Part shown: piece after piece, positions 7,974 to 18,200 of the stretch
How the letters are laid out: each line of letters starts with the position of its first letter
How positions within the stretch are numbered: the stretch's first letter is position 1
Assembly (NCBI RefSeq): GCF_005503355.1
Contig: NZ_SCMK01000019.1
Span: 1-64,000, forward strand
DNA: 64,000 nucleotides
Source of the DNA: Sphingomonas sp. 1F27F7B
Lineage (GTDB): Bacteria; Pseudomonadota; Alphaproteobacteria; Sphingomonadales; Sphingomonadaceae
Reading direction: 5' to 3'
Made by a program: the position numbers and the translations under genes
Notes under the pieces: model-generated
What the model was told of the DNA's origin: nothing
What the model saw: the letters and a program-made list of their open reading frames with translations, nothing else
The model's database searches: none

Positions 7974-8380
7974 TGCGCACCCGAACCCTGATATCGATGC
8001 TGTCCCTCGTGGTCGCCACGCCGGCCTTCGCGCAGACGGCGGCGCCGATGAACCCCGCCCAGGCGATCGAGGCGGTGGCCGGATCGCGGACGGGCGAAGT
8101 GACGGGGGTGTTCGAGTTCGTCGTCGCTTCGGGCGGCGCGGGCGGGTTCAACGTCTATCTGAACTCCGCCGCCAATTATCGCGACCCCGGCAATCTGACC
8201 ATCGAACTGCATTCGGCAGCCATCGGTGCGTTGAAGCAGAAGCTCGGCGGCTATCCGGAGGACAGGCTGGTCGGCAAGCGGGTGCGCGTGAAGGGCGTTG
8301 CCCGCCGCGTGCCGATCGGCTCGCATTTCCAGACGCGCATCGCCGTCGACTCCATCGACCAGATCGAAATCCTCGGCTGA
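7973..8380 (+). CDS. Secreted protein with possible OB-fold
   Basis: Roughly 135-residue exported protein between glmU and glmS. A signal peptide (MRTRTLISMLSLVVATPAFAQ) ends at an AFA cleavage motif. The mature part has beta-rich segments (TGEVTGVFEFVVASGG, GFNVYLNSAANY) and the phrase LVGKRVRVKGVARRVPIG, which is characteristic of small bacterial OB-fold modules. The ATG at 7973 overlaps the last base of the glmU stop; a GTG at 7970 is an alternative. The location suggests co-transcription with glmU and glmS, but an enzymatic role in amino-sugar synthesis is not implied. Confidence 0.7.
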   Translation: MRTRTLISMLSLVVATPAFAQTAAPMNPAQAIEAVAGSRTGEVTGVFEFVVASGGAGGFNVYLNSAANYRDPGNLTIELHSAAIGALKQKLGGYPEDRLVGKRVRVKGVARRVPIGSHFQTRIAVDSIDQIEILG

Positions 8381-8410
8381 TCGCCGGGCAAGAGCAGGAA
8401 CACCCAGAAC

Positions 8411-10234
8411 ATGTGCGGAATCGTCGGTATCGTCGGCAAGGAGGAAGTCGCGGAGCGGCTGTTCGACGGTCTCAAGCGCCTCGAATATCGCGGCTATGAT
8501 TCGGCCGGCATCGCCACCGATGTCGATGGCCGGATCGAGCGCCGCCGCGCCTCGGGCAAGCTGGTCAATCTCGGCAAGGAGCTGGCGGCCAATCCGCTCC
8601 CCGGCACCACCGGCATTGCCCACACCCGCTGGGCGACCCATGGCGGCCCGACCACGAACAACGCACACCCGCACGCCACTGGCGAAGTCGCGCTGGTCCA
8701 CAACGGCATCATCGAGAACTTCAAGACGCTGCGCGACGAGTTGATCGCGCGCGGCCGGACCTTCGAGAGCGAGACCGACAGCGAAGTCGTCGCGCATCTC
8801 GTCAGCGAGAAGATCGAGGCAGGCCTGGCCCCGGCCGAGGCCGTTGCCGAGGTGCTGCCGCGGCTCCATGGCGCCTTCGCGCTCGCCATCCTGTTCCGCC
8901 AGCATCCGGACCTTCTCGTCGGCGCGCGCCTCGGCTCGCCGCTGGTCGTCGGCTATGGCGAGGGCGAGACCTATCTCGGCTCGGATGCGCTGGCGCTGGC
9001 GCCGCTCACCCAGCGCATCGCCTATCTCGAGGAGGGCGACTGGGTCGTCATCACTCATGGCGGCGCCCAGATCTTCGACCGGGACAACAATCCCGTCGAG
9101 CGCCCGATCACCATTTCGGGCGTCACCGGCGATCTCGTCTCCAAGGGCAATCACCGGCACTATATGCTCAAGGAGATCTACGAGCAGCCGATCGTCGTCG
9201 CCCAGACGCTGCGCGCCTATCTCCAGCGCATGGAAGAGCAGGTCACGCTGCCGATCCCGGAGTTCGACCTCTCCGCGATCAAGCGCGTCACCATCGTCGC
9301 CTGCGGCACCAGCTTCTATGCCGGCATGGTCGCCAAATACTGGTTCGAGCAGTTCGCCCGCGTGCCCGTCGACCTCGATGTCGCCTCGGAGTTCCGCTAT
9401 CGCGCGCCGGTGATGGAAGAGGGCGGGCTGATGATCGTCATCAGCCAGTCAGGCGAGACCGCCGACACGCTCGCGGCGCTCCGCCATGCCCGCAGCGAGG
9501 GCCAGAAGATCGCCGCGGTGGTCAACGTGCCGACCAGCTCGATGGCGCGCGAGGCGGACCTGTTGCTGCCGACGCATGCCGGCCCCGAGATCGGCGTCGC
9601 CTCGACCAAGGCCTTCACGTGCCAGCTCGCGGTGCTTGCTGCGCTCGCCGCCAATCTCGCCAAGGCCAAGGGCCGGCTGTCCGAGGCCGACGAGAAGGCG
9701 CTGGTCAAGCACCTCGCCGAGGCGCCGGCCGCGCTCAACGGCGCGCTGGCCTATGACGAGGCGATCCAGGCGATGGCCGGCATCGTCGCCGCTGCGCGCG
9801 ACGTGCTCTATCTGGGCCGCGGCACCGATTATCCGCTGGCGCTGGAAGGCGCGCTCAAGCTCAAGGAAATTTCGTACATCCATGCCGAGGGCTATGCCGC
9901 CGGCGAGATGAAGCACGGTCCGATCGCGCTGATCGACGATGCCGTGCCGGTGATCGTGATCGCACCGTCGGGTCCGCTGTTCGACAAGACCGTGAGCAAC
10001 ATGCAGGAAGTGCAGGCGCGCGGCGGCAAGGTGATCCTGATCTCGGACTATGACGGGATCGAAGCGGCGGGCGAGGGTACCGTGGCGACGATCACCATGC
10101 CGAAGGTGCATCCGCTGATCGCGCCGCTGGTCTATGCGGTGCCGGTGCAGCTGCTCGCCTATCACGTCGCGGTGGCCAAGGGCACCGATGTCGATCAGCC
10201 GCGCAACCTGGCGAAGTCGGTCACCGTCGAATAA
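8411..10234 (+). CDS. glmS: Glutamine--fructose-6-phosphate aminotransferase (isomerizing)
   Basis: 607-residue enzyme that converts fructose-6-phosphate and glutamine into glucosamine-6-phosphate, the entry step to UDP-GlcNAc. The protein starts MCGIVGIVG, placing the N-terminal nucleophile Cys directly after Met as required for the glutaminase domain. RLEYRGYDSAG and HTRWATHGGPT are glutaminase signatures. Two SIS sugar-isomerase domains follow (ACGTSFYAGMVAKYWFE and YLGRGTDYPLALEGALKLKE), and the C-terminus ends in the usual KSVTVE. It is 30 bp after the secreted protein gene. No glmS ribozyme is expected or seen in this group. Confidence 0.98.
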   Translation: MCGIVGIVGKEEVAERLFDGLKRLEYRGYDSAGIATDVDGRIERRRASGKLVNLGKELAANPLPGTTGIAHTRWATHGGPTTNNAHPHATGEVALVHNGIIENFKTLRDELIARGRTFESETDSEVVAHLVSEKIEAGLAPAEAVAEVLPRLHGAFALAILFRQHPDLLVGARLGSPLVVGYGEGETYLGSDALALAPLTQRIAYLEEGDWVVITHGGAQIFDRDNNPVERPITISGVTGDLVSKGNHRHYMLKEIYEQPIVVAQTLRAYLQRMEEQVTLPIPEFDLSAIKRVTIVACGTSFYAGMVAKYWFEQFARVPVDLDVASEFRYRAPVMEEGGLMIVISQSGETADTLAALRHARSEGQKIAAVVNVPTSSMAREADLLLPTHAGPEIGVASTKAFTCQLAVLAALAANLAKAKGRLSEADEKALVKHLAEAPAALNGALAYDEAIQAMAGIVAAARDVLYLGRGTDYPLALEGALKLKEISYIHAEGYAAGEMKHGPIALIDDAVPVIVIAPSGPLFDKTVSNMQEVQARGGKVILISDYDGIEAAGEGTVATITMPKVHPLIAPLVYAVPVQLLAYHVAVAKGTDVDQPRNLAKSVTVE

Positions 10235-10240
10235 CGGGCC

Positions 10241-10771
10241 TCAGGGGCGCCACACCATGGCGATGTGCGTGCCGGCAACGTCGCCGGCATCGATGAAGCC
10301 CAGCCGCTGATAGAGCGCGCGCGCGCGCGGGTTCGTGCGGGCGACGCTCAGGCGCAGCCCGACAGCCCCTGCTTCGCGTGCCGCCTGCTGCAGCCAGCCG
10401 ATAAGCGCGCCGCCGATCCCGCTGCCTTGCGCCCCCGGGCCGAGCAGGATGTCGATCAACACCCATTCCGGGAGACTGCAGTCGAAATAGAATCGGCCGA
10501 TCCGCGTGCCCTGTCGGGCGACCAGCCGGAAATGGCCCTTGCGGTGGTGCTTGACGAAATGTGCGTGCTGGAGCGCGAACTGCTCGTCGAGAAAGCTGCG
10601 CTTTCGTTCTGGCGGCCAAGGCGCGAGGAGCAGATCGGGCATGCGCGAAACCGCGTAGAGATCGGCAAGCGGTTGCAAGTCGGCGGCGCGCGCCGGCGGC
10701 AATGTCACGTCCCGCGCGTGCAGGGCATCCGGCAGCGGTAGCGGTAGCGGGGCGGGGAAGGGGGCTAGCAT
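10241..10771 (-). CDS. GNAT family N-acetyltransferase
   Basis: 176-residue acetyltransferase of the GNAT fold. The acetyl-CoA binding motif A is LGPGAQGSGIGGALIGWL (Q/RxxGxG/A type), followed by VARTNPRARALYQRLGF, the conserved motif B with the tyrosine before the terminal loop. The N-terminus (PLPLPDALHARDVTLPPARAADLQ) holds the usual first beta strand and helix. It converges on glmS with a gap of 6 bp. The substrate cannot be told from sequence. Confidence 0.85.
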   Translation of the reverse strand: MLAPFPAPLPLPLPDALHARDVTLPPARAADLQPLADLYAVSRMPDLLLAPWPPERKRSFLDEQFALQHAHFVKHHRKGHFRLVARQGTRIGRFYFDCSLPEWVLIDILLGPGAQGSGIGGALIGWLQQAAREAGAVGLRLSVARTNPRARALYQRLGFIDAGDVAGTHIAMVWRP

Positions 10772-10891
10772 TTCATCGACTTTTGCCCCGAAACGGCGCG
10801 GACCGGCTTCACGCGCCGCAATGGACCCGGCAGGATGGCTTTCTCGAAGCCGGGGCGATCATCCGTTCGGCGGGAGGGGGATATAAGCCAC

Positions 10892-11182
10892 ATGGAATTA
10901 CTAGCACCGGAAGATTTCGAGCCCTGGGTCGGCCGCAAGGTTCGGGTTGCCACGATTCCCGAACAGGTGGAAATCACGCTCGCCAGCATCCAGCGGCTCG
11001 CTCCGTTGCGTGGCATCGATGTACGTCCACCCTTTTCACTCTTCTTCGAATCTCCCCTGGAAGTCTATCTGATCGACGGAACCTATGATCTCGACTGCGG
11101 CAGGGGCGGTCCGCATGCGATCATGATCACGCAATTGCAGCCTCATCCCGATCGGCGAATCTACCAGGCGGTCTTTTCCTGA
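10892..11182 (+). CDS. DUF6916-like small protein
   Basis: 96-residue protein (MELLAPEDFEPWVGRKVRV...) with two beta-rich halves, PFSLFFESPLEVYLIDGTYDL and PHAIMITQLQPHPDRRIYQAVF. It resembles the DUF6916 family, which I recall as occurring beside phage-tail-collar proteins; such a gene is present 76 bp away on the opposite strand. The ATG at 10892 follows GGGAGGGGG, a strong ribosome-binding site; upstream in-frame codons are not needed. Function is unknown. It is convergent with the collar gene rather than co-transcribed. Confidence 0.65.
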   Translation: MELLAPEDFEPWVGRKVRVATIPEQVEITLASIQRLAPLRGIDVRPPFSLFFESPLEVYLIDGTYDLDCGRGGPHAIMITQLQPHPDRRIYQAVFS

Positions 11183-11257
11183 GCCCGAACCTGTCGGAAA
11201 CGAAGCCGGCTCCGTCGCGCGGGCGACGAAGCCGGAAACAGTTTGTTCGCCCGGCGA

Positions 11258-11893
11258 TCAGTTGCGCGAGGGGAACACGCCCACCAACGCAATGTTGGTC
11301 TGCACCGCGACATAGGGGTTCATGATCGAGAAGGGGAGGTTGTTGCCGGTGGGGCCCACCGCGACCGATCCCTGCGGCGTGAAGTTGCCGCCGGTGATGT
11401 TGACGCCCCCGAGATTGACCATGGTGCCGGTTGTGCCCGTCGGCGCATAGATCTTCACCTGGTTCGGGCCGGCATTGGCGCAGTTGGCGAACAGCGAACC
11501 GTCGGCCGGAACGTTGGTCTGCGTCGTCGCACCGGTGACCGCCTGGATCGAGCCGCTCGCGCTTGTGCTGCCCGCCAGGCCCGCGAAAGTGGCAGTGTGG
11601 TTGTGCGCCGGCATGTTGGCGATCAACAGCGTTTCGCTTTCGGCGCCCGCAGCCTGGCCCCAGATATAGGTCTGGCCGCTGGCACTGCTCTGGCCCAGGC
11701 CGACAAAGCCGCGGCCGGCCGCGTTCGGCAGGCCGAAAGTGGTCGAGCCGTTGCCGCCAAAGGTGGTGCCGATCAGCGCGAACAGCGCCTGATTCTGCGT
11801 GACGCTCAGAATTTGGCCGTTGCACGAAGACCAGCCTCGCGGCGCGAAGTTGAAGCCGACCTGCATGATCTGGCCGACAAACGGTTCACTCAT
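11258..11893 (-). CDS. Phage tail collar domain (microcystin-dependent-type) protein
   Basis: 211-residue protein with a tail-collar domain at the N-terminus: MSEPFVGQIMQVGFNFAPRGW, then CNGQILSVTQNQALFALIGTTFGG and TFGLPNAAGRGFVG. The remainder is Gly/Thr/Asn-rich with a conserved-looking NMPAHNHTATF and a terminal NPYVAVQTNIALVGVFPSRN. This family occurs in tailed phages and also alone in many bacterial genomes, where its role is unclear. The ATG at 11893 is preceded by GGGAGGGCACC, so the frame extending upstream is not used. No other phage structural genes are nearby, so a prophage remnant is not supported. Confidence 0.85.
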   Translation of the reverse strand: MSEPFVGQIMQVGFNFAPRGWSSCNGQILSVTQNQALFALIGTTFGGNGSTTFGLPNAAGRGFVGLGQSSASGQTYIWGQAAGAESETLLIANMPAHNHTATFAGLAGSTSASGSIQAVTGATTQTNVPADGSLFANCANAGPNQVKIYAPTGTTGTMVNLGGVNITGGNFTPQGSVAVGPTGNNLPFSIMNPYVAVQTNIALVGVFPSRN

Positions 11894-12212
11894 GGTGCCC
11901 TCCCGAAGATGGATGTGTTTGCTTGGGTGCGCTGTACGGGCGGTCAGTTCGCCCTCGTCATGATGCGGCCAAGATGTCGCGCTTGGCAATGTGAGAAAGT
12001 TGTCTGCGGCGGAATCTTTTTGGTTTTCGGAATAATGCAACCAAAATGGAGCTATTTTGGCTGCGATATCTCCCGTTTTTTCTAGGCGTGTCCGGATCCG
12101 GTACAGCGTTTGTTCTTATGTGGCCCGGTGTCGACCAAACTTGATTGTAGGCGCGTAAGTTGCTGTGGTAACTGGAATGCACGCGCCCATTGGGCGGGTC
12201 GGGGGAAATTCT
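11894..12212. promoter_or_regulatory. Divergent promoter region with inverted repeat
   Basis: This 319-bp gap separates the leftward collar gene from the rightward giant autotransporter and must hold both promoters. It is AT-rich for this genome. An inverted repeat CCAAAAT (12041-12047) / ATTTTGG (12054-12060) extends outward through GCA/TGC and looks like an operator or small hairpin. I cannot assign -35 and -10 boxes with confidence, and no further gene is visible. Confidence 0.4.
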
Positions 12213-15200
12213 ATGGATTGGGGCGTCGGGCAAGCCATCCGTTCCGGGGTTATTCGTCTCGTGGAGGCGGCTTTCCATCGCGATTCGGTTGATTCGCGAA
12301 GGAAGGATTCCTCCGCCACACCCTCGCGTCCGAATCGAGTCGCTTCGGCGGCATTGCGCGGCGTCATGGCCGCCCTGGTGGCGCTCGCGCCGGCCAACGC
12401 ATGGGCGTCCGCGGGTTGCACCGCCATCAATGCCTTGGGCGGCGTGTTCACGGTCGACGGCGGCGGCAATGGGACGGACAAATATACCGATTCCGCAACT
12501 CAACCGCTCGCGAACAATGAGGTCGTGACCTATTCCTGGAGCGGGAACACCAAGAACGCATTCATCTACATTCTGTATACGCGTGCCGGGGCGACCCAGA
12601 ATGTCGTGATCGTGCAGGATGTGACGACTTCGACTGGAAGTGGTAATTTCACTTTCTCCGGTGTGCAGGCGGGCGATTATTTCCAGATCGGCCTGTCGAA
12701 CAGCACGTATGACGGCAACACCACCAATAACGGCGCCAACAACAGCGCGGTAAATTTCTCGCTCAGCTGCGCGCTGCCTCCGGTGCCCACGGTCACTGGG
12801 GTTTCTCCCACCTCGGGGCCGACCAGCAGCGGCACCCCGGTGACGATCACGGGCACCGGCTTCTCGGCGGCAGCTTCGACGGGTGCGGTCAAGTTCGGCG
12901 CCGCTACCGCGACCTATACGGTCATCAGCGGCACGCAGATCAACGCGACTTCGCCGGGCGGCACGGCGGGTACGGTCCACATCACCGTCACCACGCCAGG
13001 CGGCACCAGCGTGACCAGCGCGGCGGACCAGTATACCTATGTCGCGGCGCCGACCGTCGGCGCGCCTTCGCCGGCAAGCGGGCCGACATCGGGCGGCACC
13101 GCGGTGACGCTGACCGGCACCAATCTGACCGGTGCGACCTTGACGGTCGACGGCGCCAGCGTGACGCCGACCGGCACCACCGCTACCACGGTGACCTTCA
13201 CGGCGCCGGCACATGCCGCCCCGGGCGCCGTCCCGGTCGTGGTCACCACGGCGGGTGGCTCGGCTTCCACCAGCTTTACCTATATCGCTCCGCCGGTCGC
13301 CAGTTCCTTCACGGCCTCCGCGGTCGCGTACAATGCCGCGGGGGTGACCTTCAGCGTCGCCGGCCATGCGACGAACAGCCCCACCAGCTATGCGGTGGGC
13401 TCGGCGACCACGGCCAATGGCGGTACGGTCTCGATCGATTCCACCGGGCTGGTCACCTATAGCGCACCCATCGGGTTCCGCGGCAACGACAGCTTCACCT
13501 TCACGGCGACCAATCTGGGCGGCACGTCCAGCCCGGCGACGGTCACCGTGCCGGTGAGCAACCCCACGCTCTCGTCGACGCTCACCGGCAGCGGTACGCG
13601 CGGCGTCGCGCTCTCGGGCGTGCAGATCAACACCAGCGGCGGCAGGGCAACCTATAGCTGCTCGTCGACGCCGGCATCGGGCACGGTGCCCGCAGGCACG
13701 CAGATCAACCCGGATTGCTCCGTCAGCGGCACGCCGGCGGCGAGCGGCAACTTCACCTTCGCGCCCATCGTGACGGACAGCTCGCTCGGCACCGGCCCCT
13801 TCACCCAGGCGACCGGCTCGCTCACGCTCAGCATCGCCGCGCCGACGATCGGCCTGTCGCCAGCCGCCGGGCCGCTGCCGGGCGGCACCGTCGGCATCGG
13901 CTATTCGCAGAGCTTCACGGCGAGCGGCGGCACGTCGGGCTACAGCTATGCGCGCAGCAGCGGCACCCTGCCCCCGGGGCTGACCGTGGCGGGCAACACG
14001 CTTTCGGGCACGCCGACCACCGCGGGCACGTTCAATTTCGACATCACCGCGACGGACAGCTCGACCGTGGGCAGCGGCGGCCCCTACACCAAGACCCTGG
14101 CCTATAGCATCGTCGTGGGCTCGGGCACCCAGACGATCAGCTTCGGCGCCCTGTCCAACATCGCGCTGTCGTCGACGCCGCCGCCGCTCTCGGCCACCGC
14201 CACCTCGGGCCTGACGGTCAGCTTTGCCTCGACCACGCCCGCTGTCTGCAACGTATCGGGCACCACGGTGACGCTGGTCGATCGGGGCCTCTGCTCGATC
14301 ACCGCCAGTCAGGCGGGCGACGGCAACTGGGCCCCGGCGAGCAACGTCGTGCAGAGCTTCACGGTGACGCCGGCCACGCTGGTGATAACCCCGGCCGCCG
14401 CGACCGGCCTTCAGGTGGGCGTCGCCTATTCCCAGGCCAATACGGCTACGGGCGGCGTCACGCCCTATACCTATTCGCTTAACGCCGGCGCCTTCGTGCC
14501 GGGCACGAGCCTCAATTCGTCGACGGGCACCGTCTCCGGCACGCCGACGGTGGCGGGCAGCTTCAGCTACATCATTCAGGTCTCTGACAGCCAGGGGCCG
14601 GCGGTGACCGCGACGACTCCGGTCACCACGGTCACGATCGCCAAGGGCAACCAGACGATCAGCTTCACCTCGACCGCGCCGGCCGGCGCGACGGTGGGTG
14701 GCGCGCCCTATGCCGTGAGCGCGAGCGCCAGCTCGCTCCTGGGCGTGAGCCTGAGCTCGGGCACGACCGGCGTCTGCACCCTGACGGGCAACACGGTGAC
14801 CTTCATCGCCACCGGCACATGCATCATCAACGCCAACCAGGCCGGCGACGCCAATTGGAACGCGGCCGCCCAGGTGCAGCAGAGCATCGCGGTCGGCGCG
14901 GCGCAGACCGTCACGGCATCGCTCAGCTTCTCGCCGACTTCGCTCGGCGTCGGGGCGGACGGCACGCTGACGATCACCTTCGCCAATCCCAATGCCTCGG
15001 CCACGCCGGACGTCGCGCCGCTGCTGGCCGGTTCCTCGCTGCTGAGCCGCGTGAGCGGAGCGCCGGGCGGCAGCTGCGGGGCCACCGGATCGGATGCGGG
15101 GCCGAACTATCAGTTCGGCAACTTCACCATCCCGTCGAGCGGCTGCACGATCACCTTCACCTATGCCGGCGTCACCGCGGGCTCGTCCTCGGGCCTCGTG

Positions 15201-18200
15201 CTCGGCGCCTTCACGCCGAGCGGCTATCCGACCACGCCGGCAGCGTCCAGCAATGCCTTTGCGGTGGTGCCGACGATCACCGGGCTCTCGCCCAATTCGG
15301 GCCCGGTCAGCCAGGTGGTGACCGTCTCGGGCACCGGCTTCAGCACGACGCCAGGCAACAACACGGTGACCTTCGGCGCGGCGGGGACCGGCACGGTCAC
15401 CGCGGCGAGCGTGACGTCGCTCACCGTCACCGCGCCGGCAGCCGGCACGGGCGCGCAGCCCGTTACGGTCGGCGTCAACGGCCAGACCAGCTCCGGTTCC
15501 TACAGCTACACCTTCATCGCGCGGCCGAGCGCGGCGGACGTCAGCACCACGGTGTCCTATAACACCGCCAAGCAGATCGACCTGTCGAGTGCAGTCTCCA
15601 CCGGCGGTCCGCACACCAGCATCGCGATCGTCGCCAATGTGCAGCACGGCACGACCAGCATCGCCGGCGACACGGTGACCTATACCCCGACGGCGGGCTA
15701 TATCGGGTCGGACAGCTTCACCTACACCGCAAGCGGTCCGGGCGGGACTTCGGACGTGAAGCAAGTCAGCATCACGGTGGTGGCTCCCTCGGCGCCGGTG
15801 GCGAACGCCAGGAGCGGCGTCGCGATCCCGTACAACGGCACCGGCACGCCGATCGACCTGTCGGGTTCGATCACTGGCGTGCACAGCAGCATCGCAGTCG
15901 TCACGGTGCCGCAGCACGGTTCCTTTGTCGTCGCGGGCGACGTGGTGACCTATACCCCGGCTGCGACCTATTATGGCCCAGACAGCTTCTACTACACTGC
16001 GACCGGTCCAGGCGGCACCTCCGGCCCGGCGGAGGTGAGCCTGACGGTGGCGACGCCGCCGGCGCCGACCGTGGCGGACAAGAGCGGCGTGGCGGTGCCC
16101 TATGCGGGCACCGGCACGGCGATCGACCTGTCGGGCTCGATCACCGGCGTCCATGGCAGCATCACGGTCACCAGCGGTCCCACGCACGGCTCCTTCGTCG
16201 TCGCGGGCGACGTGGTGACCTATACCCCGGCTGCGACTTATTATGGCCCAGACAGCTTCACCTTCACTGCGACTGGTCCGGGCGGGACCTCGGCTCTTGC
16301 AGCGACGGTGAGCCTGACGGTGGCCAACCCGCCGGCGCCGACCGTGGCGGACAAGAGCGGCGTGGCGGTGCCCTATGCGGGCACCGGCACGGCGATCGAC
16401 CTGTCGGGCTCGATCACCGGCGTTCATTCGAGCATCACGGTCACCAGCGGTCCCACGCACGGCTCCTTCGTCGTCGCGGGCGACACGGTGACCTACACCC
16501 CGGCCGCGACTTATTACGGCGCGGACAGCTTCACCTATACGGCGACCGGCCCTGGCGGCACCTCGGCCCCGGCGACGGTGAGCCTGACGGTGGCGACGCC
16601 GGCGGCGCCGGTGGCGGCCAACAAGAGCGGCGTGGCGGTGCCCTATGCGAGCACGGGCACGGCGATCGACCTGTCGGCCTCGATCACCGGCGTCCATTCG
16701 AGCATCGCGGTCACCAGCGGTCCCGCGCACGGCTCCTTCGTCATCGCGGGCGACACGGTGACCTACACCCCGGCCGCGACTTATTACGGCGCGGACAGCT
16801 TCACCTATACGGCGACCGGCCCTGGCGGCACTTCGGCTCCGGCGACGGTGAGCCTGACGGTGGCGACGCCGGCGGCACCGGTGGCGGCCAACAAGAGCGG
16901 TGTGGCGGTGCCCTATGCGAGCACGGGCACGGCGATCGACCTGTCGGCCTCGATCACCGGCGTGCGCGGCAGCATTGCGATCGGCACGGCGCCGGCGCAC
17001 GGCACGGTGACGATCGCGGGCGAGGTGGCGACCTATGTCCCGGCCGCGACTTATTACGGCGCGGACAGCTTCACCTATACGGCGACCGGCCCTGGCGGCA
17101 CCTCGGCTCCGGCGACGGTGAGCCTGACGGTGGCGACACCGCCGGCGCCGACCGTGGCGGACAAGAGCGGCGTGGCGGTGCCCTATGCGAGCAGCGGCAC
17201 GGCGATCGACTTGTCGGCCTCGATCACCGGCGTGCGCGGCAGCATTGCGATCGGCACGGCGCCGGCGCACGGCACGGTGACGATCGCGGGCGAGGTGGTG
17301 ACCTATGTCCCGGCCGCGACCTATTACGGCGCGGACAGCTTCACCTATACGGCGACCGGCCCTGGCGGCACCTCGGCTCCGGCGACGGTGAGCCTGACGG
17401 TGGCGACACCGGCGGCACCGACCGCGGCCAACAAGACCGGTGTGACCGTGGCCTATAACAGCTCGGGCACGGCGATCGATCTCACCACATCGATCACCGG
17501 CGTCCACAGCACGCTGACGATCGTCACCGCGCCGACCCATGGCACGACGGCCGTGAACGGCGACGTGGTGACCTATACGCCCACCGCCACCTATTTCGGC
17601 GCGGACAGCTTCACCTATACCGTCACCGGCCCGGGCGGCACGTCGGCGGCGGCTACGGTGAGCCTCACCGTGGCGACGCCGCCGCCGCCGAACGCAGCGC
17701 CGGGCACTTCCACGGTGGCGGGCAGCACCACGACGGCGGGGACGAGCGTCCAGATCAATCTCTCGGCACTCGTCACCGGCGTCTATGATTCGATCCAGAT
17801 CGCCAGCCAGCCGGCGCACGGGACGGTCACGCTGAGCGGCGGGGCCGGGCCGAGCCTGACGCCGGTTGCAGTGGCGCCGGCCTCGCCGACCATCGCGACC
17901 TATACGCCGGCCGCCAATTACTCGGGCACCGACAGCTTCACTTATGTTGCGGTCGGCCCCGGCGGCACCTCGGCCCCAGGCACGGTGACGATCACGGTCG
18001 TCGGCCAGGTGCCGGTCGCGGCACCCAAGACGGCGACGGCGGGCGACGGCCAGATGGTCTCGGTGATGCTCACCGACGGCGCGATCCGCGGGCCGTTCAC
18101 CGGCGCGAACGTGGTGAGCGTGTCGCCGGCCAATTCGGCCACGACCGCGATCGTGGCGGCGGGCAACGGCGCCTATCGCCTCGATGTGACGCCGAACAAC

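Noticed and set aside
11258..11893. Prophage remnant at the tail-collar gene
   Set aside because: No other phage morphogenesis, lysis or replication genes nearby, and the family is frequent in bacterial genomes by itself.
15525..18005. Tandem repeats as a CRISPR array
   Set aside because: Units are 270 bp, in frame and protein-coding without unique spacers.
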